Assembly: GCA_005889445.1 (NCBI GenBank)
Contig: VBGS01000098.1
Span: 9,066-17,872, forward strand
Source: Chloroflexota bacterium
Lineage (GTDB): Bacteria > Chloroflexota > Limnocylindria > P2-11E
Direction of reading: 5' to 3'
Length of the DNA: 8,807 nucleotides
Shown here: positions 1 through 6,184 of the stretch, piece after piece
Position numbering within the stretch: the stretch's first letter is position 1
How the letters are laid out: the number at the start of each line of letters is the position of its first letter
Position numbers and translations under genes: made by a program
Notes under the pieces: model-generated
What the model saw: the letters and a program-made list of their open reading frames with translations, nothing else
Database searches by the model: none
What the model was told of the DNA's origin: nothing

Positions 1-3
1 CAT
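1..3 (-). other. Probable start codon of the next tad gene (likely cpaF/tadA)
   Basis: The reverse complement of the first three bases is ATG, and the upstream CpaE-like frame ends with TG at bases 2-1. This is the same ATGA geometry seen at 941-938. Tad clusters commonly place the CpaF/TadA secretion ATPase directly after CpaE, so that is the expected next gene. Nothing of its protein is visible here. Confidence 0.45.
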
Positions 4-941
4 GACGCGTCGATCACGAGAAGCTCAGCGAGCTCGTCGTAGGCCGCTCCCAACCGGCCGCCGACCGCGCGCGGTCCGGATGCCGCCGCGGCGACCTCAT
101 GCTCGGCTCGGGGCAGCGCCCGGAAGACCTCGTGCCCGCCGATCGCGGTCGCCTGCGACTGCGACGCGATGACCCAGGCGTCCTGTGGAATCTCCGCACC
201 GGTCAGCGCCGCGGCCGAAAACGGATCGTCGTAGCTGACGATGAGGACACGATCGACGAGCCCGGCCAGCTCGCGGGTACGATGCTCGGCCACGCTGGCG
301 CCGTCGATGACCACGAATTCCACGAGCTCGAGCGCGGCACGTACGGCGGCCCGACACACCGCAACGCTCGGCGCCGTAGGCGGACCGCCCGCGATGCGCA
401 GGCCGGGAGCGGCCTCGAGCGCGACGACCGCGAGATGCTCCGCCGTGAGCTCGTCAGCGAGGTCTTCGAGGTCGTGCCAGCCGCCCGCGGTCGCGCCGAG
501 CCACCACGACAGACCAACCCCGCCGCTCGTATCCAGACCGAGCGTCGATCGCACGGGCGCGAGCCGGCGACAGAGGTTCGCGGCGAGCAGAGAGCATCCG
601 CTGCCTCCACGCACGCTGGTGATGAGGACCGAGCGCGTCGCCCTTCGCCGCGAGGGTGGCAGCGCAGCCGCGATCAACGGCCCGAGGATCGCTGGCTCAC
701 ACGTGGCCGCGGCCAGCCCGGCGCGAATGCCGAGGGCGGCAACGACGTCGCGTTGCGCATCGGCGATCACCGCGACGCGGGCGAGCTCGCGGGGCAGCAG
801 CGCCGCTTGAGCGATGGCACCGGCGTCGCGTAGATCGATGAGCGCGAGATCCGCCGTGGACGCGTCTGCAGCGATGATGCCGAGAGCGACCGCGCTGCTG
901 CGCAGCTCCTCGCCGCCGCAGACCACGGCGCGGACCTTCAT
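1..941 (-). CDS. cpaE: CpaE/TadZ-like ParA-type ATPase of a Tad pilus locus (stop codon one base outside the window)
   Basis: I translated this frame by hand: 313 codons run from ATG at 941 to the window edge, where the last two bases read TG. If the next base is A, the gene ends in an ATGA overlap with a following ATG at 3-1. The N-terminal ~95 residues look like the receiver-like domain of CpaE proteins. A ParA/MinD-type P-loop follows at residues 108-122 (T-S-V-R-G-G-S-G-C-S-L-L-A-A-N). An LGLDTSG segment (D137) and a Walker-B-like VVIDGA (D213) fit the same fold. In the deviant Walker A both lysines are replaced (R111, C116), which is familiar from TadZ/CpaE relatives. In the family, such proteins act at the membrane to position the Tad secretion machine. 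The start overlaps the stop of the upstream CpaB-like gene as ATGA (941-938), which supports the start and translational coupling. CpaE/TadZ is well supported by fold, motif and neighbours; catalytic competence is doubtful. Confidence 0.82.
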   Translation of the reverse strand, partial: MKVRAVVCGGEELRSSAVALGIIAADASTADLALIDLRDAGAIAQAALLPRELARVAVIADAQRDVVAALGIRAGLAAATCEPAILGPLIAAALPPSRRRATRSVLITSVRGGSGCSLLAANLCRRLAPVRSTLGLDTSGGVGLSWWLGATAGGWHDLEDLADELTAEHLAVVALEAAPGLRIAGGPPTAPSVAVCRAAVRAALELVEFVVIDGASVAEHRTRELAGLVDRVLIVSYDDPFSAAALTGAEIPQDAWVIASQSQATAIGGHEVFRALPRAEHEVAAAASGPRAVGGRLGAAYDELAELLVIDAS

Positions 942-1366
942 CGGGTCGATCGAAGGAGCGGGACCAGCTGCAAGCTCGATGCGTGCGCACTCGCGATCGC
1001 TGAGGCGGAGTCCTCATCCACTTCGAAGATGACGGAGCGGTCGTCGACATCCATCACCAGGAGGTCCGCGGCAAGCGGGATCGCGAGCGGCCTGTCGCCG
1101 GAGCGGACCGCGATCAGGTCGACGCTGTCGCCCCTCCGAACCTCTGGGACCGGCGCTTCCAGCCAGCTCAGCGGAACCGCCAGCGCCCACGTCGACGGCG
1201 CGAGCCGATCGCGCAGGAGCTTTTCTCGTGGCCCATCGCCGGTCGTTTGCGGGCTCGCGAGCACGCTCGCACCGATCGAAGCCAGAAGGAGCACCCCTCC
1301 GGCAGTGCCGACGACAAGCCGTCTGGCAGGGAGGCGCCGGACGCGAAATGTCAGCGACGGGAGCAT
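938..1366 (-). CDS. Short CpaB/RcpC-like Tad pilus assembly protein
   Basis: This is a 142-residue protein. It has a basic N-terminus (R-V-R-R-L-P-A-R-R at 8-16), one membrane segment at about 17-37, and a periplasmic/extracellular domain at about 58-140. The segment W-A-L-A-V-P-L (60-66) followed by R-R-G-D-S-V-D-L-I-A-V (77-87) matches the 'ral-sv-pv ... pGDrVDvla' signature of the RcpC/CpaB beta-clip domain. Canonical CpaB proteins are roughly 250-300 residues with an SAF domain before this region. Here only about 20 residues separate the membrane segment from the RcpC-like part, so the SAF domain appears to be absent. The ATG at 1366 is the only usable early start. It overlaps the upstream tadG-like gene by 16 bp, and the stop overlaps the next gene as ATGA. 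I see no clear Shine-Dalgarno, so coupling is likely. In the family, CpaB/RcpC is tied to the secretin pore of Tad systems. Family assignment is moderate because the protein is short and divergent. Confidence 0.68.
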   Translation of the reverse strand: MLPSLTFRVRRLPARRLVVGTAGGVLLLASIGASVLASPQTTGDGPREKLLRDRLAPSTWALAVPLSWLEAPVPEVRRGDSVDLIAVRSGDRPLAIPLAADLLVMDVDDRSVIFEVDEDSASAIASAHASSLQLVPLLRSTR

Positions 1367-1794
1367 TCGGGCGCCGGAAAGCCGGCATGGTGCGGAAACC
1401 CCTGCAGGATGAGCCAGACCTCGACCCGGCCGTTGCCGCAGGTGGTCGAGAGCGACTCGACACGACCGGCACCGTTCTCGCGTGCCAGCCCGTCCGCGGC
1501 GATGCGCGCGGACTCGATCACTTCAGGCCGCGAGATGAGACCTGGCACGTCGGCGGTCGCGCGGGGTCCGTCGGATCCCCGCGCTCGGAGCGACGACAGA
1601 TGCGCGACATATGCGTCCGCGAGAGATGCGGCCGCCGCTTCGACCGCGGCCTCACCGGCCCGATGCGACACCGTATTCGCGATCAGACGACTCTGAGCCT
1701 CGCGCAGGCCGACGACAGCGACGACCGCGATGGCCATGAGCAGGGCGGTGATCACGAGGGTCTGGCCGCGGTCGTCGGCGGTCAGGGCGCCCAC
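1351..1794 (-). CDS. TadG-like Flp pilus assembly membrane protein
   Basis: This is a 147-residue protein starting at GTG 1794. The N-terminus D-D-R-G-Q-T-L-V (7-14) followed by a hydrophobic helix at 12-30 is the usual start of Tad/TadG proteins (type IV pilin-like N-terminus, G-Q at 10-11). The rest is an alanine-rich extracytoplasmic domain with a helical stretch at about 38-65. It contains one cysteine in the middle (S-T-T-C-G-N) and one near the end (P-E-C-S-R-R). TadG proper is usually longer, so this is a short member, like the small TadE/TadG-type proteins found next to CpaE-like genes in high-GC Gram-positives. The GTG overlaps the stop of the tadE-like gene by 13 bp, and the gene overlaps the CpaB-like gene downstream. 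The role is inferred: a pseudopilin or minor Tad component. GTG 1794 is the natural start because it leaves exactly a pilin-like N-terminus. Confidence 0.72.
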   Translation of the reverse strand: MGALTADDRGQTLVITALLMAIAVVAVVGLREAQSRLIANTVSHRAGEAAVEAAAASLADAYVAHLSSLRARGSDGPRATADVPGLISRPEVIESARIAADGLARENGAGRVESLSTTCGNGRVEVWLILQGFPHHAGFPAPECSRR

Positions 1795-2210
1795 TCGATC
1801 CGACGCGCCGCGGCACCTTCCACCACGAACTGCGGCAGACCGATGAACGCCAGCGGGATGGGGATCGGATAACGCAGGCGAACGCGGATCAGCGAGCCGC
1901 GGGGGGTGCTCGTCCGCGGTGGATCGCCCTGTCGCGGCTCGATCGCGACGCTGACGTGCGACGAGTCGAGCGGGGCGACGGCCGCCGCGACCGTCCCGCG
2001 AATGACGGAGTCGTCGTTGGTCAGCGCGCCGGCGCGAGCCGCTTCGGCGGCGGCGTGCTCGAGGGCAAGCCGAGCCACGCCGATCTCAGCGACGAGCATC
2101 ACCGCGAGCAGCAGGACCAGGATCAGCGGCAGCACGAGGGCGAATTCGACGATCGCCTGTGCGCGATCGCCTCTTAGCGCCCGCGTCGCCGCAGATCCGC
2201 GCGACACCAC
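1782..2210 (-). CDS. tadE: TadE-like pseudopilin
   Basis: Starting at GTG 2210 the protein has 142 residues. A short basic leader precedes the TadE signature R-A-Q-A-I-V-E-F-A-L-V-L-P-L (16-29) and a membrane helix at about 19-43. The helix runs into the usual A-L-E-H-A-A-A-E-A-A-R-A-G segment (49-61). Glu22 matches the conserved +5 glutamate of type IV pilin-like proteins, placing possible prepilin-peptidase cleavage after A17, where alanine replaces the more usual glycine. The open frame extends upstream to a GTG at 2288, but those 26 extra residues would lie within the hydrolase gene and look like read-through, so I prefer GTG 2210 (or the adjacent GTG 2207). Even so it overlaps the hydrolase gene, whose TAA is at 2176-2174, by 37 bp. 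TadE and TadG are pseudopilins needed for Flp pilus biogenesis in well-studied Tad systems. Confidence 0.82.
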   Translation of the reverse strand: MVSRGSAATRALRGDRAQAIVEFALVLPLILVLLLAVMLVAEIGVARLALEHAAAEAARAGALTNDDSVIRGTVAAAVAPLDSSHVSVAIEPRQGDPPRTSTPRGSLIRVRLRYPIPIPLAFIGLPQFVVEGAAARRIEWAP

Positions 2211-3277
2211 GCGATCGCGCGGTCGATCGGCGACCTGACCAAAGGCAGCACCCGCGCCACCGCGATGACGAGTGTCACCAGCACACACGTCAGAACGACC
2301 GTCCGCCAGAGATCGCTCACGAGCGGCCAGACGATCGGCACGAGCGTCCTAGTGATCGGATCCCGGTTGTCCGGCGGGATCCGGTGCTCGCGGACGGTCT
2401 GGCCGACGAGCTGGACGACCGCCTTGCTGGTCAAGCTTCCTCCGTGACCGTCGATGGCTTCGCCCGGACTTCCGGGAAGAAAGACACGCTGCGGAACTCC
2501 GGGATCGCGCGCGTCGGCTTGACTGACGAACCCATCCGTCGCGAGCCCGGTATCGAGGCGAAGCACGCTGCGGGGTGGCGCGACCGGCCGGAAGGTGGCC
2601 AGATCGCGCGCCGCGCGCGACTCGGGATCGGGCCCCGCGACCGTCATCGCGACGTCGCGAACGATGTCCTTGACCCCGCCGATCAGTGGGAAGGTTTCGG
2701 TAGGTACGGCCGCAAAGAACGCGCCACTGTGTGGCCCGGTGATCGCGATATCGGTCGCGACACCGTCACCTGCGCCGAGCCCCTTATCGAAGGCGCGGTC
2801 GACAACGGCGCCGCCCATCGAATGCGAGACGATGTTCACGGCCGAGTACCCTGGACCGAGGGCCCGGATCTCGTCGATCAACGCATCTGCGCTCCGGTCG
2901 ATCGCGTCATACGTGTCGTAGCGGAACGGGGGATCAGCCCCGAAGCGCACGACGTCGTAGTGGCCATCCGCGAATTCGTTCTTCAGCTGATCGAACGCAC
3001 CGTCGCCGGCGCTCGAGCCATATCCGCCGACGAAGATGACGAGCTCCTTCTTCGGCAGCACCGCGGCGCCGGGCATGTCGACGGACGTCGGTGCCTTGGT
3101 GGAGGCCGGGTGGATCGCACTCGGCCGGAGCTCGCTGCGCGGGACCGGAATGGGAGACGGAGGATGGCCGGTCGCATCTGGCGGCCGGCCATCGTCCGCC
3201 AGTGCTGTGAGCGCTCCACCGGCCGGAAGGAGGGCCAGCGCGAGGATCGCCGCGCGTAGGAACGCTCGGAGGGGCAT
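2174..3277 (-). CDS. Exported alpha/beta hydrolase (lipase/esterase-like) with C-terminal membrane anchor
   Basis: This is a 367-residue protein starting at ATG 3277. A signal peptide covers residues 1-27 (basic M-P-L-R start, hydrophobic core, A-L-T-A-L-A before D-D-G). A Pro/Ser-rich linker runs to about residue 72. The alpha/beta-hydrolase core follows: K-K-E-L-V-I-F-V-G-G-Y-G (76-87, first strand and oxyanion-type glycines), then V-N-I-V-S-H-S-M-G-G-A-V (147-158), where S153 is the nucleophile elbow Ser. H278 (D-G-H-G-G-S-L) is the best catalytic His; the acid may be D242, D249 or D254. A second hydrophobic segment at about 326-347 with a basic tail suggests C-terminal anchoring with the catalytic domain outside. 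The substrate cannot be read from sequence; I do not recognise a named family. The gene overlaps the tadE-like gene downstream, so it is probably co-expressed with the pilus genes. It is separated from gatD by 74 bp containing a hairpin. The Shine-Dalgarno is weak. Confidence 0.78.
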   Translation of the reverse strand: MPLRAFLRAAILALALLPAGGALTALADDGRPPDATGHPPSPIPVPRSELRPSAIHPASTKAPTSVDMPGAAVLPKKELVIFVGGYGSSAGDGAFDQLKNEFADGHYDVVRFGADPPFRYDTYDAIDRSADALIDEIRALGPGYSAVNIVSHSMGGAVVDRAFDKGLGAGDGVATDIAITGPHSGAFFAAVPTETFPLIGGVKDIVRDVAMTVAGPDPESRAARDLATFRPVAPPRSVLRLDTGLATDGFVSQADARDPGVPQRVFLPGSPGEAIDGHGGSLTSKAVVQLVGQTVREHRIPPDNRDPITRTLVPIVWPLVSDLWRTVVLTCVLVTLVIAVARVLPLVRSPIDRAIAWCRADLRRRGR

Positions 3278-3322
3278 GCGCGCGAGTCAAACTTCGACGG
3301 ACCGTCAAGCGAACAGGACGAC

Positions 3323-3346
3323 GGGCTGGTACCGGAGTACCAGTCC
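3323..3346 (-). terminator. Stable hairpin with cUNCGg tetraloop between gatD and the hydrolase gene
   Basis: In the minus-strand transcript the sequence CUGGUAC-UCCG-GUACCAG forms a perfect 7-bp stem closed by C-G around UCCG, exactly the unusually stable cUNCGg tetraloop class. Two more G-C pairs extend the stem beyond an A/C mismatch. It begins 6 nt after the gatD stop. No run of U follows, so it is not a textbook Rho-independent terminator. It could be a U-less terminator, an attenuator, or a 3'-end stabiliser for the murT-gatD mRNA. The remaining spacer to 3277 shows only a weak imperfect palindrome around 3295-3309 and no convincing promoter. Confidence 0.5.
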
Positions 3347-3351
3347 GCCGA

Positions 3352-4077
3352 TCAGGGCCGCGCTCGCGCCACCCCGATCGCCTGTTCTCGCGCCGCGAGC
3401 TCGTCGCGGTCGTCCAGTGGATCGACCTTCACGTCACCGTGCCGGCGTGCGAGCGCCCAGATCAAGAGCTGGTCGGCGATCCACGGGTTCTTCGGAAGAC
3501 AGGAGCCGTGCAGGTAGCAGCCGATGACCTTGCCCTGTATCGCCCCTTCGGTCTTGTCTTCACCGTTGTTGCCGTTGCCCACGACGACCGTGCCAAGGGC
3601 CTTTGCTGACGTTCCAAGGAACGTTCGCCCAGAATGGTTCTCGAACCCGATGAGCTGACCATCGGTCGAATCCGCGAGCAGGTTTCCAACGAAGCGTTTC
3701 TTCCCGGCGCGCGTCGTGACGTCGAGGATCCCGACACCCGGAATCGCGGGACCGACCTCGGGTACGTACTCGTGGCCCAGAAGCTGGTAGCCCCCGCAGA
3801 CCGAGAAGATCGCGGCACCGCCCTCAACCGATCTCCGCAGGCCAGCACCGTTCTTTCCCGCCAGATCGGCCCCCACGATGTCCTGCCCTTGGTCCTGACC
3901 CCCACCGAAAAACCAGACATCCGGCCAATCGGGATCGGCCCACTGGCCGACGGAGTACGGGCGAACCTCGGCCTCGATACCGCGCCATCGCGCACGCTGG
4001 CTGAGCGCGATCACGTTTCCTCTGTCGCCGTAGATGTTCATGAGGTCGGGATACAGATGGGCGATGTGAAGGTCCAT
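3352..4077 (-). CDS. gatD: GatD, glutamine amidotransferase subunit of lipid II isoglutaminyl synthase
   Basis: This is a class I (CobB/CobQ-like) glutaminase that supplies ammonia to MurT for converting the alpha-carboxyl of D-Glu in lipid II to D-isoglutamine. Starting at ATG 4077 it has 241 residues, the usual GatD size. The N-terminal H-L-Y-P-D-L-M-N-I-Y-G-D-R-G-N stretch is typical of GatD. The nucleophile elbow S-V-C-G-G-Y-Q-L-L-G gives Cys94, R128 lies in K-K-R-F-V-G-N, and the Y-L-H-G motif gives His190. Pneumococcal GatD, as I recall it, uses C94, R128 and H189, so the numbering agrees with this start. The frame is open three codons further to a TTG at 4086, but a good Shine-Dalgarno (GGAGG, 4092-4088) sits 10 nt before the ATG and would touch the TTG. 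The gene starts 5 bp after the murT stop. Glutaminase and ligase form one enzyme complex on the cytoplasmic membrane face. Identification is confident. Confidence 0.95.
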   Translation of the reverse strand: MDLHIAHLYPDLMNIYGDRGNVIALSQRARWRGIEAEVRPYSVGQWADPDWPDVWFFGGGQDQGQDIVGADLAGKNGAGLRRSVEGGAAIFSVCGGYQLLGHEYVPEVGPAIPGVGILDVTTRAGKKRFVGNLLADSTDGQLIGFENHSGRTFLGTSAKALGTVVVGNGNNGEDKTEGAIQGKVIGCYLHGSCLPKNPWIADQLLIWALARRHGDVKVDPLDDRDELAAREQAIGVARARP

Positions 4078-4082
4078 CTCGC

Positions 4083-5474
4083 TCAATCCTCCCAGAACGG
4101 ACTCACCATGCCAGCCCGTGCCAGTGCCGCGCGAAGCTCGAGCATCGCCGTATAGGTCGCGACAACGGCGACCTCACAGCCTTCGGGCGCGAGCGCGACC
4201 GCGCGATCGATCGCAGCGCCCGACGAGTCCACGACCTCCATGCGGTCTTCCGCGAGACCCGCGTACTTGAAACGCAAAGCGAGGTCGCGCGAGCGAACGC
4301 CGGTGATGACCGCGTGCTCGACCGATGGCGCGAGCGCCTCGAAGTCCGCGTCCCAGATCCAGCTGACGTCACGGCCGTCGGCGTCGCGGTCGTTGAGTGC
4401 GGCCAGGATCCGGGGATTGCGTCCGGTTTCGAGCAATGCGCCGATCGCGGCGTTGAATCCGGCGGGATTCTTTACGAGTACGAGCCGCAGCGTCCGTCCT
4501 TTGACCTGGACTGTCTCATGGCGGCCGAACGCGGGCCGGAAATTCACGAGGGCGCGCGTTGCCTCGGCGAGGCCGATGCCAAGCGCGCCGGCGGCGGCCA
4601 CCGCGGCGAGAGCGTTGTAGGCGTTGTAGAGACCGGGGATCGGCACGCGGAGCGGCTCAAAGATGCCGCCCACCGTCCCAGCGAGGACGATCTCCGAACC
4701 GGATGGCCCGAGCACGATCTTCGCCGCCGCGACGTCGCGCGCCGGTCGGGTGAGCCCGCAGTTCGAGCAGGACCACTCGCCGACGTGCGCGAGGATCACG
4801 CGGTCGTAGTGGAGCGGCGAGCTGCATCGCGGGCAACGCGTCGCGTCGCTGATCGCCTGCGGAACGACTCCTCCGACGCTCGGATCATCGACCCCGAAGT
4901 AAATGGTTTTCGCATCGCGGCGAAGGGCAAGGCTCGCAACGAGGGGATCGTCCGAGTTGAGGATGAGCGTCGTCTCGCGGGGCAGGCCCGCGAGCGCCTC
5001 TCCGATCCGCTTCGCCAGGGCATCGAGCTCGAAGTAGCGGTCCATCTGGTCGCGGAAGAGATTTGTCACCACGACGACGCGCGGTCGAAGCCGTCCGACC
5101 ACGCCGGGGAGCGACGCCTCATCGATCTCGAAGAGCCCGACGTTGCCACGTGGTTCCGCGGACCACGTCGCGTCCGCGAGCAGCGCCGAAGCGACGCCGC
5201 GGTCCAGATTCGAGCCCGACCGGTTGTGGATCGCCTCCCATCCCGAGGACCGCAGGATGTCCGAAAGCATCCGCGCGGTCGTGGTTTTTCCGTTCGTGCC
5301 GGAAACGCACACCACACCATGGGGAAGTCCGCCGGCGAGGGCCGAGATGAAGTCAGGGTCGAGCGTCAGGGCGATCAGTCCCGGCAGCGCGGTGCCGCCG
5401 CGGCCGGCCAAACGGAGGCCCTCGAGAGTCAATTTGCCTGCTGCGGTGGCGACGAGAGCGAGCGCGTCGGGCAC
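4083..5474 (-). CDS. murT: MurT, Mur-ligase-like subunit of lipid II isoglutaminyl synthase
   Basis: This 463-residue Mur ligase family protein is the ATP-dependent partner of GatD. It activates the D-Glu alpha-carboxyl of lipid II for amidation. The P-loop G-T-N-G-K-T-T-T is at 59-66. The Mur central-domain segments F-E-I-D-E-A-S (115-121) and T-N-L-F-R-D-Q-M-D-R-Y (137-147) and the I-L-N-S-D-D-P (171-177) stretch are all present. Four cysteines at C214, C217, C236 and C239 form the Cys4 zinc ribbon inserted in MurT but absent from MurC-F. The C-terminal MurT domain (formerly DUF1727) carries L-N-D-R-D-A-D-G-R-D-V-S-W-I-W-D (360-375); an aspartate in this region is thought to complete the GatD catalytic site. 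Length is normal for the family (about 440-470). GTG 5474 begins 18 bp after the MerR stop, without a strong Shine-Dalgarno, and gatD follows by 5 bp. The three genes look like one operon. Confidence 0.94.
   Translation of the reverse strand: MPDALALVATAAGKLTLEGLRLAGRGGTALPGLIALTLDPDFISALAGGLPHGVVCVSGTNGKTTTARMLSDILRSSGWEAIHNRSGSNLDRGVASALLADATWSAEPRGNVGLFEIDEASLPGVVGRLRPRVVVVTNLFRDQMDRYFELDALAKRIGEALAGLPRETTLILNSDDPLVASLALRRDAKTIYFGVDDPSVGGVVPQAISDATRCPRCSSPLHYDRVILAHVGEWSCSNCGLTRPARDVAAAKIVLGPSGSEIVLAGTVGGIFEPLRVPIPGLYNAYNALAAVAAAGALGIGLAEATRALVNFRPAFGRHETVQVKGRTLRLVLVKNPAGFNAAIGALLETGRNPRILAALNDRDADGRDVSWIWDADFEALAPSVEHAVITGVRSRDLALRFKYAGLAEDRMEVVDSSGAAIDRAVALAPEGCEVAVVATYTAMLELRAALARAGMVSPFWED
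4088..4092 (-). promoter_or_regulatory. Shine-Dalgarno GGAGG that sets the gatD start
   Basis: GGAGG at 4092-4088 lies 10 nt upstream of ATG 4077, within the last codons of murT. It is only 1-2 nt from the alternative TTG at 4086, too close to serve it. It therefore favours the ATG start. Confidence 0.7.
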
Positions 5475-5492
5475 GTTCGAAGCGTAAGGGGG

Positions 5493-6140
5493 CTAGACAG
5501 CGACGGGCTGCACCTCGCGCAGGAGGAGCTCGAGCTCGTCGATCGCCCTGCTCAGGCGGAGCGCGACCGCCTTTGCCGTGTCGCCGTTCGCATGAGCGCC
5601 ATCGAGCGCCCCCTGGGTGTCGAGCCGGGTCAGGACAGCGACAGCCCGTCGCAGCCGGGCGATCGTGAGCGAAGCCGGAAGCGAGCGACGGAGCTCGGAA
5701 AGGCGGCTTTCCATCCGCTCGAGCCTTGCCCGAAGCTCATTCTCGAGGTCGTCGGCGGGCATCTCGTCGAGCCGCTTGGCCTCGGCCTGGAGCGCCGACA
5801 TCTCGCGCTGGACGATCTGCGCGGCTTTTTCGAGGGAGTGCCCCTTTTCGAGCGCCTGGCGGATCCGAATCACCTTCTCCATCGCGTAGACGTCGTAGTC
5901 GTGGTCACCGTCCGCCGACGGCTTCACGAGACCCTTCTTTGTCCAATAGATGAGCTGACGCGGCGTCACATTGCAGACTCGGGCGGCCTCGGCGGCGGAA
6001 AGCCGGAGTCGCGACAGCACCTCGCCGTCGTTCGCGATCAAAACTTGCGCGAGCGCGTCACGCGAGTCGGACTCCGCCACCGCCCTTATTTCTCCCCGGG
6101 GCCAGCTAGGCGGGATCGATGTTGTAGAGGGGTGCATCAC
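5493..6140 (-). CDS. MerR-type transcriptional regulator with coiled-coil C-terminus
   Basis: The frame is open for 215 residues from GTG 6140 (ATG 6137 is the next codon). The winged helix starts around residue 46: L-R-L-S-A-A-E-A-A-R-V-C-N-V-T-P-R-Q-L-I-Y-W-T-K-K-G-L-V-K-P (46-74) is a classic MerR helix-turn-helix. A wing with D-Y-D-V-Y (81-85) follows, then V-I-R-I-R-Q-A-L-E-K-G-H-S-L-E-K-A (90-106). Residues 108-155 are rich in Glu, Arg and Leu and should form the dimerising coiled coil. The final 55 residues are helical with no recognisable effector pocket and no metal-binding Cys pair (the only Cys, C56, is in the HTH). The start is uncertain: a promoter-like element overlaps the first codons, and GTG 6080 (195 residues) preceded by AAGGG is an alternative that keeps the whole HTH. 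The gene is 18 bp upstream of murT, suggesting it controls or is co-expressed with lipid II amidation genes. The ligand is unknown. Confidence 0.85.
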   Translation of the reverse strand: MMHPSTTSIPPSWPRGEIRAVAESDSRDALAQVLIANDGEVLSRLRLSAAEAARVCNVTPRQLIYWTKKGLVKPSADGDHDYDVYAMEKVIRIRQALEKGHSLEKAAQIVQREMSALQAEAKRLDEMPADDLENELRARLERMESRLSELRRSLPASLTIARLRRAVAVLTRLDTQGALDGAHANGDTAKAVALRLSRAIDELELLLREVQPVAV

Positions 6141-6147
6141 GTGTCAA
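6119..6147 (-). promoter_or_regulatory. Possible sigma-70-type promoter for the MerR-murT-gatD unit
   Basis: A perfect TTGACA at 6147-6142 lies in the 44-bp gap after the dodecin-like gene. The best -10 candidates are CAACAT (6124-6119, 17-bp spacing, 3 of 6 matches) or TACAAC (6126-6121, 15-bp spacing, 4 of 6). If used, transcription would start inside the longest reading frame and translation would begin at a later GTG such as 6080. The -10 is weak, so this is tentative. Confidence 0.3.
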
Positions 6148-6184
6148 TGACCCGAACAGATATCGAGACCCGCCCGACAGTCTG

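Noticed and set aside
99..833. A 244-codon plus-strand frame and other frames in 14-1050
   Set aside because: They are shadows of the CpaE-like gene, whose translation gives a coherent ParA-type protein but which is easy to miss because its stop lies outside the window.
2211..2288. Extension of the tadE-like frame to GTG 2288
   Set aside because: The added residues lie in the hydrolase coding region and would put an atypical long leader before the pilin-like N-terminus.
2159..3259. A 366-codon plus-strand frame
   Set aside because: It is antisense to the hydrolase, which has a signal peptide, nucleophile motif and membrane anchor. The plus-strand product is Arg/Asp-rich with no domain.
3278..3322. 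Promoter for the hydrolase-tad genes
   Set aside because: TTGACG/TTGACT-like hexamers occur, but no -10 element lies at 16-18 bp spacing, so I do not call it.
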